The translations under genes were made by a program, and so were the position numbers. Below, one piece after another: positions 6,821-15,712 of a DNA stretch of 32,908 nt. Location: contig CAJTQH010000012.1 of assembly GCA_910578305.1 (NCBI GenBank), forward strand, positions 1 through 32,908, read 5' to 3'. A model generated the notes under the pieces. That model had not been told where the DNA came from. It was given only the letters and a program-made list of their open reading frames with translations, and searched no databases. The stretch's first letter is position 1; the number at the start of each line of letters is the position of its first letter. The stretch comes from an uncultured Muribaculaceae bacterium. GTDB lineage: Bacteria; Bacteroidota; Bacteroidia; Bacteroidales; Muribaculaceae.

Positions 6821-9070
6821 TTACCGCCTGATGCGCGGTGACAATATGCGCTCGCCAAGATACTTGGCGAGCTCTTTTTTAAGGGAGTTGAGCTCGGCGA
6901 CACGTATCATTAGTTTGCGTATGAGGTCGAGGTCATCGCTATGAGTACTGTATGCTTCTTTGATTTCAGAATTAACGTCAATAATGTCGCACTCCACAAG
7001 CGCACACTTGAGATTGTAGACAGCCAGCGGCACGAGTTCGGCCAGACGGTCGCGTTCGGTCTGTATGTGGCTGTATTTGGTGTGGATCTTACTGAGCTGA
7101 TGTCGGGAGCTTATCATGTCGGTAGCAAGCCGTCGCACATTGTCGCGGTCGCATGACAGAAGGGCTCGCGACACATAGTGTTCGCGGAAATCGTCCAATG
7201 CGGCGGCATATACCGCATCTTCGCGTGCGTGCAACTCCGTTTCCTTGCGTTCGATCGATTGGAAATCGTCAGTGGTACGGCGTATTTCTTCTATACCTTC
7301 GGCTATGGCATTGGAACGTTTGGTTTCTTCGACTTGTCGGTGCGCTTGCATGTCGGCACCGAATGTCGGCGACATAGTGATGTCATAGGCCAGATCGAGA
7401 GCTTCGGCGTATGCCGGATTGTACATTGTGATATCGTCTACATCAAGTTCCTGTCGCAGATATTCTACTACAGACATCTCACGCACGTTGCCCTGATCAT
7501 CTGTAGCCACATCGCATAGATACGATGCTCCGTAGCGTACGGCATATCGGACAAGTTCACGTTCGTAGGGAGCAAGGTACTCCATTCGTTTGCGCCTCCT
7601 GATCGAATCGTTGTTATCAACGACTTGGGAAACTGAAGGAGTCTGGGGATCGGCTATGTCTACAGGCGGTTCGTGCGAATCGATCGGAGCAGCTTCGGGT
7701 GGAAGACCAGCCTCCATTCGGTTGCGACGTCGCATAGCATCGTTTGCATCGCGTTCCTGTCGCTCTGTAATGTATTTTGCCACCTGTAGTGTGAGCACTT
7801 TCTCGCTGATTCCCATTACCCGGCTGCACTCGGCTATGTATACGGTACGTGTGATCTGGTCGGGAATAACCGATATGGAGCGCACTATGTTCTGAATGGC
7901 TTTTGATCTGGCCACGGGGTCATTGCCTAGTCCGTCGGTAAGGATATGAGTCTTGAACGCAATGAAATCCTGCTCGTTTTCCGAAAGGTAGGCTTCGACT
8001 TCGCTTGACGTGTGCGACTGGGCGAATGAATCGGGGTCATCGCCTTCGGGCAGCAACATCACTTTCACATTAAGACCTTCGGCAAGAAGCAGATCTATAC
8101 CTCGCAGCGATGCCTTGATGCCTGCCGGATCGCTATCATAGATTACGGTGACATTTTCGGTAAATCGGTGTATGAGACGTATCTGCCCTTCGGTGAGAGA
8201 AGTGCCGGATGATGCCACCACGTTTTCCACTCCGCTCTGGTGCATGGATATCACATCCATGTAGCCTTCGACAAGTATGCACTTGTCTTTTTTTACAATG
8301 GCCTGCTTGGCCTGATATAGTCCGTAGAGCTCGTTGCTTTTCTTATAGACAGACGATTCGGGAGAGTTGACATATTTTGCCACTTCCTTGTCTTTACGGA
8401 GTGTGCGTCCGCCAAATGCAATGACTTTGCCCGAAACAGTGAATACAGGGTATATCACACGGCCACGGAAACGATCCTGCATAGTGCCGCGCTCTGTACG
8501 GTAGCACAGGCCGGTATCGAGCAGATATTTTTCACTGAAGCCTTTGTTGATTGCTGTCTGAAACAGATCGTCGCGTTTGTCGAGCGAGTAGCCGAGATGA
8601 AACCGCTTGATCATGGCATCGCTTATGCCACGTTCGCGGAAGTATGAGAGACCTATATCTCGGCCGTCGTCGGTATCGGTGAGCAGGTGCTCGAAATGCC
8701 GCATTGCAAATTCATTGACCGACAGCATACTCTCGCGTGTGGATATCTCCTCACGTTCCTGTTCGCTCATCTCATGCTCTTGAATCTCGATATGGTATTT
8801 CTTGGCCAGATAACGCAAAGCCTCGTTATAGCTCATCTGCTCCAGCTCCATGATAAAATTGACCGGACTGCCGCCCTTTCCGCAACTGAAACATTTGCAT
8901 ATACCCTTTGACTTGGATACCGAGAACGAAGGGGTACGCTCGTTGTGAAACGGGCATAGGCCTATATAGTTGGCTCCGCGACGTTTCAGATGCACAAAGT
9001 CACTCACCACCTCCACAATGTCGGCAGTATCAAGAATTTTCTGTACGGTCTCGCGGTCGATTCTTCGCAT
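6821..9070 (-). CDS. dnaG: DNA primase
   Basis: DnaG synthesizes RNA primers at the replication fork in contact with the DnaB helicase. The N-terminal CHC2 zinc finger has C39, H42, C60 and C63. The TOPRIM catalytic domain shows LVEGYMDV (E268), VIYDSDPAG (D312, D314) and GDDPDSF near 343-349, matching the metal-binding acidic residues of the family. The 749-residue length is a little long. The excess lies in a polar linker at about 435-500 (rich in R, E and P) before the helicase-interaction region. It is transcribed alone, without the rpoD/rpsU neighbours seen in Proteobacteria. Its 3' end hosts the terminator of the opposing transcript. Confidence 0.96.
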   Translation of the reverse strand: MRRIDRETVQKILDTADIVEVVSDFVHLKRRGANYIGLCPFHNERTPSFSVSKSKGICKCFSCGKGGSPVNFIMELEQMSYNEALRYLAKKYHIEIQEHEMSEQEREEISTRESMLSVNEFAMRHFEHLLTDTDDGRDIGLSYFRERGISDAMIKRFHLGYSLDKRDDLFQTAINKGFSEKYLLDTGLCYRTERGTMQDRFRGRVIYPVFTVSGKVIAFGGRTLRKDKEVAKYVNSPESSVYKKSNELYGLYQAKQAIVKKDKCILVEGYMDVISMHQSGVENVVASSGTSLTEGQIRLIHRFTENVTVIYDSDPAGIKASLRGIDLLLAEGLNVKVMLLPEGDDPDSFAQSHTSSEVEAYLSENEQDFIAFKTHILTDGLGNDPVARSKAIQNIVRSISVIPDQITRTVYIAECSRVMGISEKVLTLQVAKYITERQERDANDAMRRRNRMEAGLPPEAAPIDSHEPPVDIADPQTPSVSQVVDNNDSIRRRKRMEYLAPYERELVRYAVRYGASYLCDVATDDQGNVREMSVVEYLRQELDVDDITMYNPAYAEALDLAYDITMSPTFGADMQAHRQVEETKRSNAIAEGIEEIRRTTDDFQSIERKETELHAREDAVYAAALDDFREHYVSRALLSCDRDNVRRLATDMISSRHQLSKIHTKYSHIQTERDRLAELVPLAVYNLKCALVECDIIDVNSEIKEAYSTHSDDLDLIRKLMIRVAELNSLKKELAKYLGERILSPRIRR
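6850..6880 (+). terminator. Intrinsic terminator of the argR unit, embedded in the 3' end of dnaG
   Basis: A perfect 10-bp stem (GCTCGCCAAG at 6850-6859; complement at 6863-6872) with a 3-nt loop is followed by TCTTTTTT on the plus strand. It lies inside the last codons of the convergent dnaG, so the same bases encode the DnaG tail on one strand and end the ArgC-like transcript on the other. Confidence 0.7.
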
Positions 9071-9079
9071 ACGTGACTA

Positions 9080-9087
9080 CAAATTTA
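9080..9087 (-). promoter_or_regulatory. Putative dnaG -7 box
   Basis: Read leftward the sequence is TAAATTTG, a full TAnnTTTG match about 10 bp before the dnaG ATG, implying a leader of only about 6 nt. No -33 element is clear. Confidence 0.4.
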
Positions 9088-9132
9088 AGTATTATATTCG
9101 TAATAGCGGCCGGAGGGTGTTTTAAAATTTAG

Positions 9133-9140
9133 TAGATTTG
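9133..9140 (+). promoter_or_regulatory. Putative yaaA -7 box
   Basis: TAGATTTG matches TAnnTTTG and predicts a leader of about 24 nt before the ATG at 9169. It is divergent from the dnaG promoter about 45 bp away. Confidence 0.45.
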
Positions 9141-9168
9141 CGCAGTTAAATCCATATTCAGACTATAT

Positions 9169-9939
9169 ATGCATATATTACTTGCCTGTGCTAAAACCAT
9201 GGATGCCGGATGTACCATGCCGGAAGGTGTGGCAGTGACAGAGCCTGTGTTTCAGAATCGTGCCGACATGCTGGCGCAATGTATGGCCGGTTACTCTCCG
9301 GAGGAGTTGTCGGCTATGCTGTCAGTCAAGCATAGTCTGGCAGTAGAAAATCATTTGCGCTATCAGGATTTTCCGATAGCCCAGACCCGCAGACCGGCGG
9401 CATGTATGTACAGCGGCATGGTGTTTCGGCAGCTTTATTTCGAAAGCCTGTCGGCTGAGGATATGACCTATGCCAATGACCGGATGACGATATGCTCGTT
9501 TCTTTATGGGATACTTCGTCCGCTTGATATGATAAATCCGTATCGACTTGAAGGCAAGGTGCATCTGCCGTGTCTCGACGGAGAGTCGGTGATGGAGTCG
9601 TGGCGTCCGCTTCTGACCGATGCGCTTATATCGACAGTGCGCGAACACTCCGACGGAGTGTTGCTCAATCTGGCCAGTGACGAGATGCGCGGCTTGTTTG
9701 ATTGGAAGCGAGTGCAGCGCAGCGTGAAAGTGATAACACCTACGTTTCGTGTAAACAGCCCGTCGGGCCCGCGCACAGTCACGATCTATGCCAAGATGTG
9801 CCGTGGCCTTATGGCCCGCTATGTGATACAGCATCGCATTGCCGATAAGGCTGCTCTTGAGGCATTTGATGCGCAAGGATTCGCTTTTTACGGTGGGGAC
9901 GACTCGGTTATGGATTTCCGTGTGGATATAATAAAGTAG
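9169..9939 (+). CDS. yaaA: YaaA family peroxide-stress protein
   Basis: A 256-residue member of the YaaA (DUF328) family, cytoplasmic proteins that in E. coli limit free intracellular iron during hydrogen peroxide stress. Features typical of the family are the opening MHILLACAKTMD (compare MLILLSPAKTL), YSGMVFRQLY near 77-87, FLYGILRPLDMINPYRLEGK near 107-127, and the C-terminal AKMCRGLMARYVI followed by GFAFYGGDDS. Length matches the family. It has its own promoter and shares a bidirectional terminator with the convergent thioredoxin gene. The precise biochemical function of the family is still debated. Confidence 0.9.
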   Translation: MHILLACAKTMDAGCTMPEGVAVTEPVFQNRADMLAQCMAGYSPEELSAMLSVKHSLAVENHLRYQDFPIAQTRRPAACMYSGMVFRQLYFESLSAEDMTYANDRMTICSFLYGILRPLDMINPYRLEGKVHLPCLDGESVMESWRPLLTDALISTVREHSDGVLLNLASDEMRGLFDWKRVQRSVKVITPTFRVNSPSGPRTVTIYAKMCRGLMARYVIQHRIADKAALEAFDAQGFAFYGGDDSVMDFRVDIIK

Positions 9940-9952
9940 GAGGTTTTAACAC

Positions 9953-9990
9953 ATAAAAAAAGACTCAGAGTTGATCTGAGCCTTTTTTAT
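9953..9990. terminator. Bidirectional terminator between yaaA and the thioredoxin gene
   Basis: CTCAGA at 9964-9969 pairs with TCTGAG at 9975-9980 around a 5-nt loop, flanked by a run of A on the left and CCTTTTTT on the right. U-tracts therefore form in both directions, serving the two convergent genes. Confidence 0.75.
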
Positions 9991-10006
9991 GATGGAATGT
10001 CTGTGA

Positions 10007-10495
10007 TCAGAGATTCTTGTCGAGGAATGCCTTGAAAGTTTCTTCATCCATGAAGCCTACTTCGATAACTGGCTGACGGCCTGTTGATTCGGGATAGATG
10101 ATAGCAACCGTAGGGATGTTTGAAATTTCATATTTTTCAGCAAGATCCTTGCAAACGTCCACATCGGCAGAAGTAAACACTGCCTTAGAAGCGTATTCGC
10201 CGGCTACCTTGTGGTAGATGGGACCGAATTTCTGACAAGGACCGCACCAGGTGGCATTGAAGTCGATAACCACCGGGTTGGTCTCGGGTATGATGTTGTC
10301 GGAAGCGCCGAGTTCGAGCACTGCGCCGTTGTCGGCGAGTTCATTAGCATCGTCGGAGGTTTCGGCCTTTTCGGTCTGCTTCATCTTGTTCTGAGCTGTA
10401 GCATCGTCATCGACCTGTTTGGCTGACTTGTCAGAATTGCAGGCAGCCATGGCAACAACGAGCAATGCAGAGAGAATGATTTTTGAAAACTTCAT
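10007..10495 (-). CDS. Thioredoxin-fold lipoprotein
   Basis: A 162-residue exported thioredoxin. The signal peptide ends in a lipobox (VAMAAC), so Cys19 is probably lipidated and the protein anchored in the envelope. A charged, low-complexity linker covers about 21-60, followed by a thioredoxin domain with WCGPC at 83-87 and the cis-proline segment SNIPTV near 125-130. The intact CxxC suggests disulfide exchange on envelope proteins, as a reductase or oxidase; the direction is not determinable here. It lies 12 bp downstream of mdh on the same strand, so the two are likely one transcript. That is an odd pairing of a cytoplasmic enzyme with an envelope redox protein. Confidence 0.88.
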   Translation of the reverse strand: MKFSKIILSALLVVAMAACNSDKSAKQVDDDATAQNKMKQTEKAETSDDANELADNGAVLELGASDNIIPETNPVVIDFNATWCGPCQKFGPIYHKVAGEYASKAVFTSADVDVCKDLAEKYEISNIPTVAIIYPESTGRQPVIEVGFMDEETFKAFLDKNL

Positions 10496-10507
10496 AACAA
10501 TCCTATT

Positions 10508-11437
10508 TTAGCAGGAAAGAGCTGCGTTGGTTTTGTGAACGGCTGCGGCGCTGGCGCGGAAAAGATCCATTTCGGCATCGGTGAGTTCGAATTCAACGAT
10601 TTTTTCGATACCGTTTTTGCCAAGGATACATGGTACACCGATGCAGAGATCTTTTTCTCCATATTCGCCATCAAGGAGGGCAGAGCAACTGATGAGCTTC
10701 TTGCTGTCGTGGAGCACTGAAGCTACAACTTGTGCGGCAGCCGCGCCGGGAGCCATCCATGCTGATGTGCCGAGGAGCTTGGTCAGTGTGGCGCCGCCTA
10801 CCATGGTGTCGGCAGCAACTTTCTGGAGCTGTTCTTCAGGGAGATATGTTGAGGCAGGAATACCGCGGTATGCTGCATAGCGTACGAGGGGAATCATAGT
10901 GGTGTCGCCGTGACCGCCTATCACGATGCCTTCAACTTCAGTGGCACATGCACCGAGCGCGAGGCTAAGGAAATATTTGAAGCGTGCGCTGTCGAGAGCA
11001 CCGCCCATGCCGATGATGCGGTTTTTGGGCAGACCTGAAGTCTTGTGGATGAGATAGGTCATGGTATCCATGGGGTTGGATACACACAGGATGATGGCGT
11101 TGGGAGAGTATTTAAGTATGTTTTCAGTCACAGATTTTACGATACCGGCGTTTACACCGATGAGCTCTTCGCGAGTCATACCGGGCTTGCGGGGTATACC
11201 CGAAGTGATTACAACCATGTCGCTGCCGGCAGTTTTTTCGTAATCGTTGGTCACGCCGGTCAGACGGCTGTTGAGGCCAAGGATATTGGCGGTCTGCATG
11301 ATGTCCATAGCCTTACCTTCGGCAAGACCTTCCTTGATGTCGATGAGAACTACTTCGTCGGCGATGTTCTGAGTCACCAATACATTAGCACATGTCGCGC
11401 CTACGTTGCCGGCGCCCACTACTGTTACTTTTGACAT
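10508..11437 (-). CDS. mdh: Malate dehydrogenase
   Basis: NAD-dependent malate dehydrogenase interconverts malate and oxaloacetate in the cytoplasm. In Bacteroidales it serves the reductive branch to fumarate and succinate. The 309-residue protein is of the LDH-like MDH type. It has the Rossmann motif GAGNVGA at 8-14, an acidic D33 in LIDI consistent with NAD preference, the substrate loop SGIPRKPGMTR with R83 and R90, VSNPMD near 119-124, and GGHGDTTM with catalytic H176. A terminal arrangement with the thioredoxin lipoprotein 12 bp downstream suggests co-transcription. Confidence 0.95.
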   Translation of the reverse strand: MSKVTVVGAGNVGATCANVLVTQNIADEVVLIDIKEGLAEGKAMDIMQTANILGLNSRLTGVTNDYEKTAGSDMVVITSGIPRKPGMTREELIGVNAGIVKSVTENILKYSPNAIILCVSNPMDTMTYLIHKTSGLPKNRIIGMGGALDSARFKYFLSLALGACATEVEGIVIGGHGDTTMIPLVRYAAYRGIPASTYLPEEQLQKVAADTMVGGATLTKLLGTSAWMAPGAAAAQVVASVLHDSKKLISCSALLDGEYGEKDLCIGVPCILGKNGIEKIVEFELTDAEMDLFRASAAAVHKTNAALSC

Positions 11438-11483
11438 AATTAAAAAAATATTTTAAAATGAATTTTTATCGTTTTCGTGAATG

Positions 11484-11491
11484 CAAAAATA
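11484..11491 (-). promoter_or_regulatory. Putative mdh -7 box
   Basis: Read leftward the sequence is TATTTTTG, matching TAnnTTTG, with a predicted leader of about 43 nt that is very AT-rich. No clear -33 element. Confidence 0.45.
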
Positions 11492-11534
11492 GCGAAAAAA
11501 ATCAGTATTTGGATACTCTAAAGTTTTATTTTAC

Positions 11535-11542
11535 TAACTTTA
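11535..11542 (+). promoter_or_regulatory. Possible -7 box for the solute-binding lipoprotein gene
   Basis: TAACTTTA differs from TAnnTTTG at the last base and sits 20 bp before the ATG at 11562. It is divergent from the mdh promoter. Weak support. Confidence 0.3.
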
Positions 11543-11561
11543 CCATATAAATACTGATGAT

Positions 11562-12674
11562 ATGAACAGATACGCGGCAATAATAATGATGAGCGTGAGC
11601 ATTATGTGTTCGTGCGGAGGAGCGGCAATCTCGGAAGTGGACGGTGGAGACACCCTGACATGCGAAAGCAGTCTGCTGACTCTTGTGGATATGGATGGAT
11701 ATGTGCTGGCAGATGTGGCCAGTCCGTGGGGCAATGGCGATAGAAGGCTGCTTGCCCGCTATGTATTGGTCGGACGTGACTATGATGGAGATCTTCCTGA
11801 AGGCACAATAGTTCGAGTCCCTATTGAATCTTCTGTCGTATACAGTGGAGTGTATGGAGGAGTGATTGATGAACTTGGCGCGATTGATGCGGTGAGCGGC
11901 GTGGCCGACGGACATTATTTCTCCACCGGAACCATAGTAGAGCGCATAGCATCGGGACGTATAGTCGATGTCGGAAATAGTGCAAGTGTGTCTATCGAGC
12001 GTATTCTTGATCTGGAGCCTGATGCCATATTGCTTTCGCCGTATCAGAATGAAGATTTGGGAGCTGTGGGCAAGTCTGGCATTCCGGTGGTGCAGTGCGT
12101 CGACTATATGGAGCGTACACCTCTTGGACGTGCCGAATGGGTAAAATTCATAGGGCGTCTGTACGGGTGTGGGGCTGAAGCCGACTCTTTGTATGAAAAT
12201 GTGCGGCGCGAATATGAATCGCTCAGATGCAAGGTGGCTGTATTGGATAGTGCTCCTACAGTGCTCACGGAGCAGCCTATGCCCGGAGGTACATGGGATG
12301 TGCCTGCCGGCGACAGCTACATGGCCCGTTTGCTTATGGATGCCGGTGCCAACTATCCGTGGAGCGGAAGTCCAGGAGCTGGTTCGCTGAAGCTTGATGT
12401 GGCTGCTGTGCTCGACCGAGCACAGCATGCCGATTATTGGCTGATAAGAAGTTACGGGCCGCTGTCGGCAAAGGGACTGAAAGCGTCTAATCCGATGTCA
12501 GAGCAGTTCGATGCGTATCATAAGAGAGGTATTTACGTATGCGATACTACGGAGTCGCCACTTTTCGACGAGTTTCCTTTTCATCCTGAGCGATTGCTCA
12601 GAGAGTACATCATGATATTTCATCCGGGTATGATAGGAGGTGAAGAGTCGCTACGTTATTACAAGCGCATATGA
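11562..12674 (+). CDS. ABC transporter solute-binding lipoprotein, cobalamin/siderophore type
   Basis: A 370-residue exported protein with a short signal peptide and a probable lipid anchor at Cys16 or Cys18 (IMCSC). Residues about 100-340 match the type III periplasmic binding fold (BtuF/FhuD/FepB class): VSGVADGHYFSTGTIVERIASG, then VGNSASVSIERILDLEPDAILLSP, the usual opening of the N-lobe, and a long helix linking to a C-lobe with LLMDAGANYPW. The ligand could be cobalamin, heme or a ferric siderophore; sequence does not decide. The natural partners, a FecCD-type permease and ATPase, are encoded about 5 kb to the right on the opposite strand rather than next to it. No TonB-dependent receptor is in the window. 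Confidence 0.82.
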   Translation: MNRYAAIIMMSVSIMCSCGGAAISEVDGGDTLTCESSLLTLVDMDGYVLADVASPWGNGDRRLLARYVLVGRDYDGDLPEGTIVRVPIESSVVYSGVYGGVIDELGAIDAVSGVADGHYFSTGTIVERIASGRIVDVGNSASVSIERILDLEPDAILLSPYQNEDLGAVGKSGIPVVQCVDYMERTPLGRAEWVKFIGRLYGCGAEADSLYENVRREYESLRCKVAVLDSAPTVLTEQPMPGGTWDVPAGDSYMARLLMDAGANYPWSGSPGAGSLKLDVAAVLDRAQHADYWLIRSYGPLSAKGLKASNPMSEQFDAYHKRGIYVCDTTESPLFDEFPFHPERLLREYIMIFHPGMIGGEESLRYYKRI

Positions 12675-12695
12675 GCTGCATGTATGGTATGAATG

Positions 12696-12732
12696 AAAAT
12701 AAGCATCTTGCCTCAGGCAAGATGCTTATTTT
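12696..12732. terminator. Strong bidirectional terminator hairpin
   Basis: A perfect 17-bp stem (12696-12712 with 12716-12732) closes a TCA loop. The arm runs from A-rich to GC-rich, so the far arm ends in a T-run in either direction. It separates the convergent solute-binding protein and outer-membrane barrel genes. Confidence 0.85.
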
Positions 12733-12791
12733 ATTATTGTACTTTGAGTATTGCCGTGTTCCGTAGAGGAATCGGCTACATTGTCTTAAGA

Positions 12792-13370
12792 TCAGAAGTT
12801 GTAGTAGAAACCGAAAGTAAGATTGTTGCCACTGAGCATCAGGCCGCCCTTGTTTGAATATCCGGCAGCTTGGGCGGCATTATTGGCTCCTTCGTAGCCG
12901 AGCAGACCGATGTGTGCCACAAAGCTGAAATTCTTGGTAAAGTTAAGGGCTACACCAGGCTTTATGCCTATCTGCCATGTGCATGCTGTTTTTGAATCCT
13001 CATCGTCGTCATCATAAGATGCCCAGCCGGCGCCTACACCTACAGTACCGTCAAGAAACAGACTCAGGAAATTGTTTGAAGTGCGGAAGTAAGTGTAACG
13101 TACATAGGGGTTGAACTGAAACAGATTGACCGAAGTACCGAGATTGCAAAGATGGGTATAGTCATAGCCTACTACAGTGCCCACGGCCCATTTATCGCTG
13201 AGGTTATATCCGACTTCGGGAAGAATTGTCAGATTATTGGTTGTCAGGCCATGGTTGTCTTTGTCGTTACTATCGTGCCAGAAGCCAAGTGAGCCACCAA
13301 CATAAAGACCTTCAGCTGATGCGCTGAGCGAAGCAATCGCGAGGATTGCCATTGCAAAGAACTTTTTCAT
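12792..13370 (-). CDS. Small outer-membrane beta-barrel protein
   Basis: A 192-residue protein with a clear signal peptide (MKKFFAMAILAIASLSASA, cleavage near 19-20). The mature part alternates polar and aromatic residues in strands typical of an eight-stranded barrel, for example YVGGSLGFWHD, ILPEVGYNLSDKWAVGTVVGYDY, FNPYVRYTYF and IGIKPGVALNF. It ends GFYYNF with a terminal Phe, the recognition end for the BAM complex. An acidic DDDDED loop near 119-124 may be surface-exposed and metal-binding. It belongs to the general OMP beta-barrel group; a specific function is not recognisable. A well-formed promoter lies upstream and the gene appears to be transcribed alone. Confidence 0.8.
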   Translation of the reverse strand: MKKFFAMAILAIASLSASAEGLYVGGSLGFWHDSNDKDNHGLTTNNLTILPEVGYNLSDKWAVGTVVGYDYTHLCNLGTSVNLFQFNPYVRYTYFRTSNNFLSLFLDGTVGVGAGWASYDDDDEDSKTACTWQIGIKPGVALNFTKNFSFVAHIGLLGYEGANNAAQAAGYSNKGGLMLSGNNLTFGFYYNF

Positions 13371-13418
13371 TTCTTTTTTGAATTTTGGGTTATAAAAATA
13401 GTTGAATTATATATTTTG

Positions 13419-13450
13419 CAAATATATCATTAAAGATATTATTGCACAAA
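13419..13450 (-). promoter_or_regulatory. Outer-membrane barrel gene promoter (TTTG-N20-TATATTTG)
   Basis: Read leftward, TTTG at 13447-13450 is followed by exactly 20 bp and TATATTTG at 13419-13426. This is the best match to the Bacteroidetes vegetative promoter in the window, with a leader of about 45 nt. Confidence 0.75.
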
Positions 13451-13522
13451 AATATGTTACAAAAATATTACATTGCGGACTGAAAATCCAATTTAACGGT
13501 TATATGGTGCGAATTGAAAGTG

Positions 13523-15712
13523 TCAACGGATGAATAGCAGTTCCCGGTATTTGGGCAATGGCCACATTTCGTTGTCAACCATCAGTTCGAGTTTGTCGAT
13601 ATGGTAGCGGATGACATCCATGGACGGAACTACATTGTCGTGATATGCCAATGCTTTCTCTCTTTCCGACTCTATACGGTTGGCTTCGCGGCGCGCATCG
13701 ACCATGCGTTCTACTTCGGCTTTGATCGCGCCTGTGTGTCGGGATATATCCTCGATGGTGGCGAGTTCTGATGCCGACATTGACGCCGCGGTATCGGCCG
13801 GGAACACGGCATTGATCTTATTCACATTGTCGAGCAGGATCGATTGGTAGCGTATTGCCACAGGCAGTATGTGATTGAGTGCGAGATCGCCGAGCACACG
13901 TGCTTCGATCTGGACTTTCTTGGTGTACATCTCCCACTTCACTTCGTTGCGGGCCGCAAGTTCTACCTGAGTCATGACTCCAGTGGTGCGGAACATGTCG
14001 ATAGACGACTGACGCAGATATGCGTCGAAGATCACAGGCACCGAAGTCTCGCAGTCGAGGCCGCGTCGTGCGGCTTCGGTTTTCCATTCGTCGGAATATC
14101 CGTTGCCGTCGAAATGTATGGCTTCGGATGCATGGATGAGCGAACGTATCTCCTCAAGCAGAGCATGACGGAGATTTTCTCCGCCGGCAGTGCGCCGGTC
14201 GATGTTGGACTTGAATTCGATGAGCTGTTCGGCAACGGCTGCATTGAGCGCTATCATGGCAGAAGCGCAGTTGGCTGTGGAGCCTACGGCACGGAATTCA
14301 AATCTGTTGCCGGTGAATGCAAAGGGCGATGTTCGGTTACGGTCTGTATTGTCGAGCATGATTTCAGGTATCTGCGACACATTTAGCCTCAGGCCTTCCT
14401 TGCTGTTCAGATCGGTCAGCTCGTCGTTTGAAGATGTGGCTATACGGCTCAGAATGTCGGCGAGCTGCGATCCTGTGAATATGGATATTATGGCTGGAGG
14501 TGCTTCGTTTGCTCCGAGTCGATGAGCGTTGGTGGCCGACATGATCGATGCTTTGAGCAAGGCGTTGTGACGGTGCACTGCGGCCATCACATTGACCACA
14601 AAGGTGATGAATTGCAGGTTTTGCTGCGGGGTCTTTCCGGGAGCGAAGAGAAGCACTCCGCGGTCGGTGCCCAGACTCCAGTTGTTGTGCTTGCCAGATC
14701 CGTTTATTCCTGCAAACGGCTTTTCGTGAAGCAGCACCCTGAAGTGATGGCGGCGGGCAACTTCGGCTATGAGCGACATAAGCAGAAGGTTATGGTCGTT
14801 GGCCAGATTTGTTTCTTCGAAAATAGGAGCAAGCTCAAACTGGTTTGGTGCCACTTCGTTGTGGCGTGTCTTGGCCGGGATGCCGAGTTTATGACATTCT
14901 ATCTCAAGATCCAGCATGAAAGCCTCGACTCGCGAGGGTATGGCTCCGAAATAATGGTCGTCGAGCTGCTGGTTTTTTGCAGACTCGTGGCCCATGAGAG
15001 TGCGTCCGGTGAGCATCAGGTCAGGACGTGCGCTGTAAAGAGCTTCGTCGACAAGAAAGTATTCCTGTTCCCATCCGAGATATGACTTTACGTGTTTTAC
15101 CTCCGGGTCAAAAAGGCGCGCCACTGCTGTGGCTGCACGGTCTACAGCATTAAGAGCTCTTAGCAGCGGGGTCTTGTAGTCGAGCGAGTCGCCCGTATAT
15201 GAAATGAAAATGGTTGGAATACATAGAGTATTGCCCATGATGAATGCCGGAGACGATATATCCCAAGCTGAATAACCACGTGCCTCGAATGTGTTGCGGA
15301 TACCACCGTTGGGAAAACTTGAAGCATCCGGTTCCTGCTGTACGAGCAGTTTGCCGTTGAAATTTTCCACCACACCCCCCTTGCCGTCGTGGTCTACAAA
15401 AGCATCGTGCTTTTCTGCGGTGGTTTCTGTTAGAGGCTGAAACCAGTGGGTGTAATGTCTTGCGCCGTTGTCTATGGCCCAGCGTTTCATACCTTCGGCC
15501 ACGCTGTCGGCCACATTTCTCGGCAGAGGTTCTTTATTGTCGATGGCTGCTGTGAGTGCCTCGAAAGTTTCGGCAGGCAGGTATTCAAACATTTTCTGTC
15601 GGTTGAACACGTATTTGCCATAATATTTTTCGGGACGCTCGGCCGGAATCTGTACCGGGTCTGCTTTACGGTTGAAGGCTTCGTCTACGACTTTAAATCT
15701 CAGCGATGACAT
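13523..15712 (-). CDS. glnN: Glutamine synthetase type III
   Basis: GSIII makes glutamine from glutamate, ammonia and ATP in the cytoplasm and is the main ammonium-assimilating synthetase of many Bacteroidales. The protein is 729 residues, the usual GSIII size, far longer than type I or II. Signature segments include HYTHWFQPLT near 90-100, KLLVQQEPDASSFPNGG, NTFEARGYSAWD, the metal-binding WEQEYFLVD, NQFELAPIFEE, and HRLGANEAPPAIIS near 397-410. No glnB/amtB or glutamate synthase gene is adjacent. The gene is preceded by a long untranslated leader (about 250 nt if the predicted promoter is right), which could house nitrogen-responsive control, though no known element was recognised. Confidence 0.96.
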   Translation of the reverse strand: MSSLRFKVVDEAFNRKADPVQIPAERPEKYYGKYVFNRQKMFEYLPAETFEALTAAIDNKEPLPRNVADSVAEGMKRWAIDNGARHYTHWFQPLTETTAEKHDAFVDHDGKGGVVENFNGKLLVQQEPDASSFPNGGIRNTFEARGYSAWDISSPAFIMGNTLCIPTIFISYTGDSLDYKTPLLRALNAVDRAATAVARLFDPEVKHVKSYLGWEQEYFLVDEALYSARPDLMLTGRTLMGHESAKNQQLDDHYFGAIPSRVEAFMLDLEIECHKLGIPAKTRHNEVAPNQFELAPIFEETNLANDHNLLLMSLIAEVARRHHFRVLLHEKPFAGINGSGKHNNWSLGTDRGVLLFAPGKTPQQNLQFITFVVNVMAAVHRHNALLKASIMSATNAHRLGANEAPPAIISIFTGSQLADILSRIATSSNDELTDLNSKEGLRLNVSQIPEIMLDNTDRNRTSPFAFTGNRFEFRAVGSTANCASAMIALNAAVAEQLIEFKSNIDRRTAGGENLRHALLEEIRSLIHASEAIHFDGNGYSDEWKTEAARRGLDCETSVPVIFDAYLRQSSIDMFRTTGVMTQVELAARNEVKWEMYTKKVQIEARVLGDLALNHILPVAIRYQSILLDNVNKINAVFPADTAASMSASELATIEDISRHTGAIKAEVERMVDARREANRIESEREKALAYHDNVVPSMDVIRYHIDKLELMVDNEMWPLPKYRELLFIR

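Noticed and set aside
11526..12428. 300-codon open frame antisense to the solute-binding lipoprotein gene
   Set aside because: Composition (rich in H, R, S, T) and lack of motifs mark it as a shadow of the well-supported plus-strand gene.
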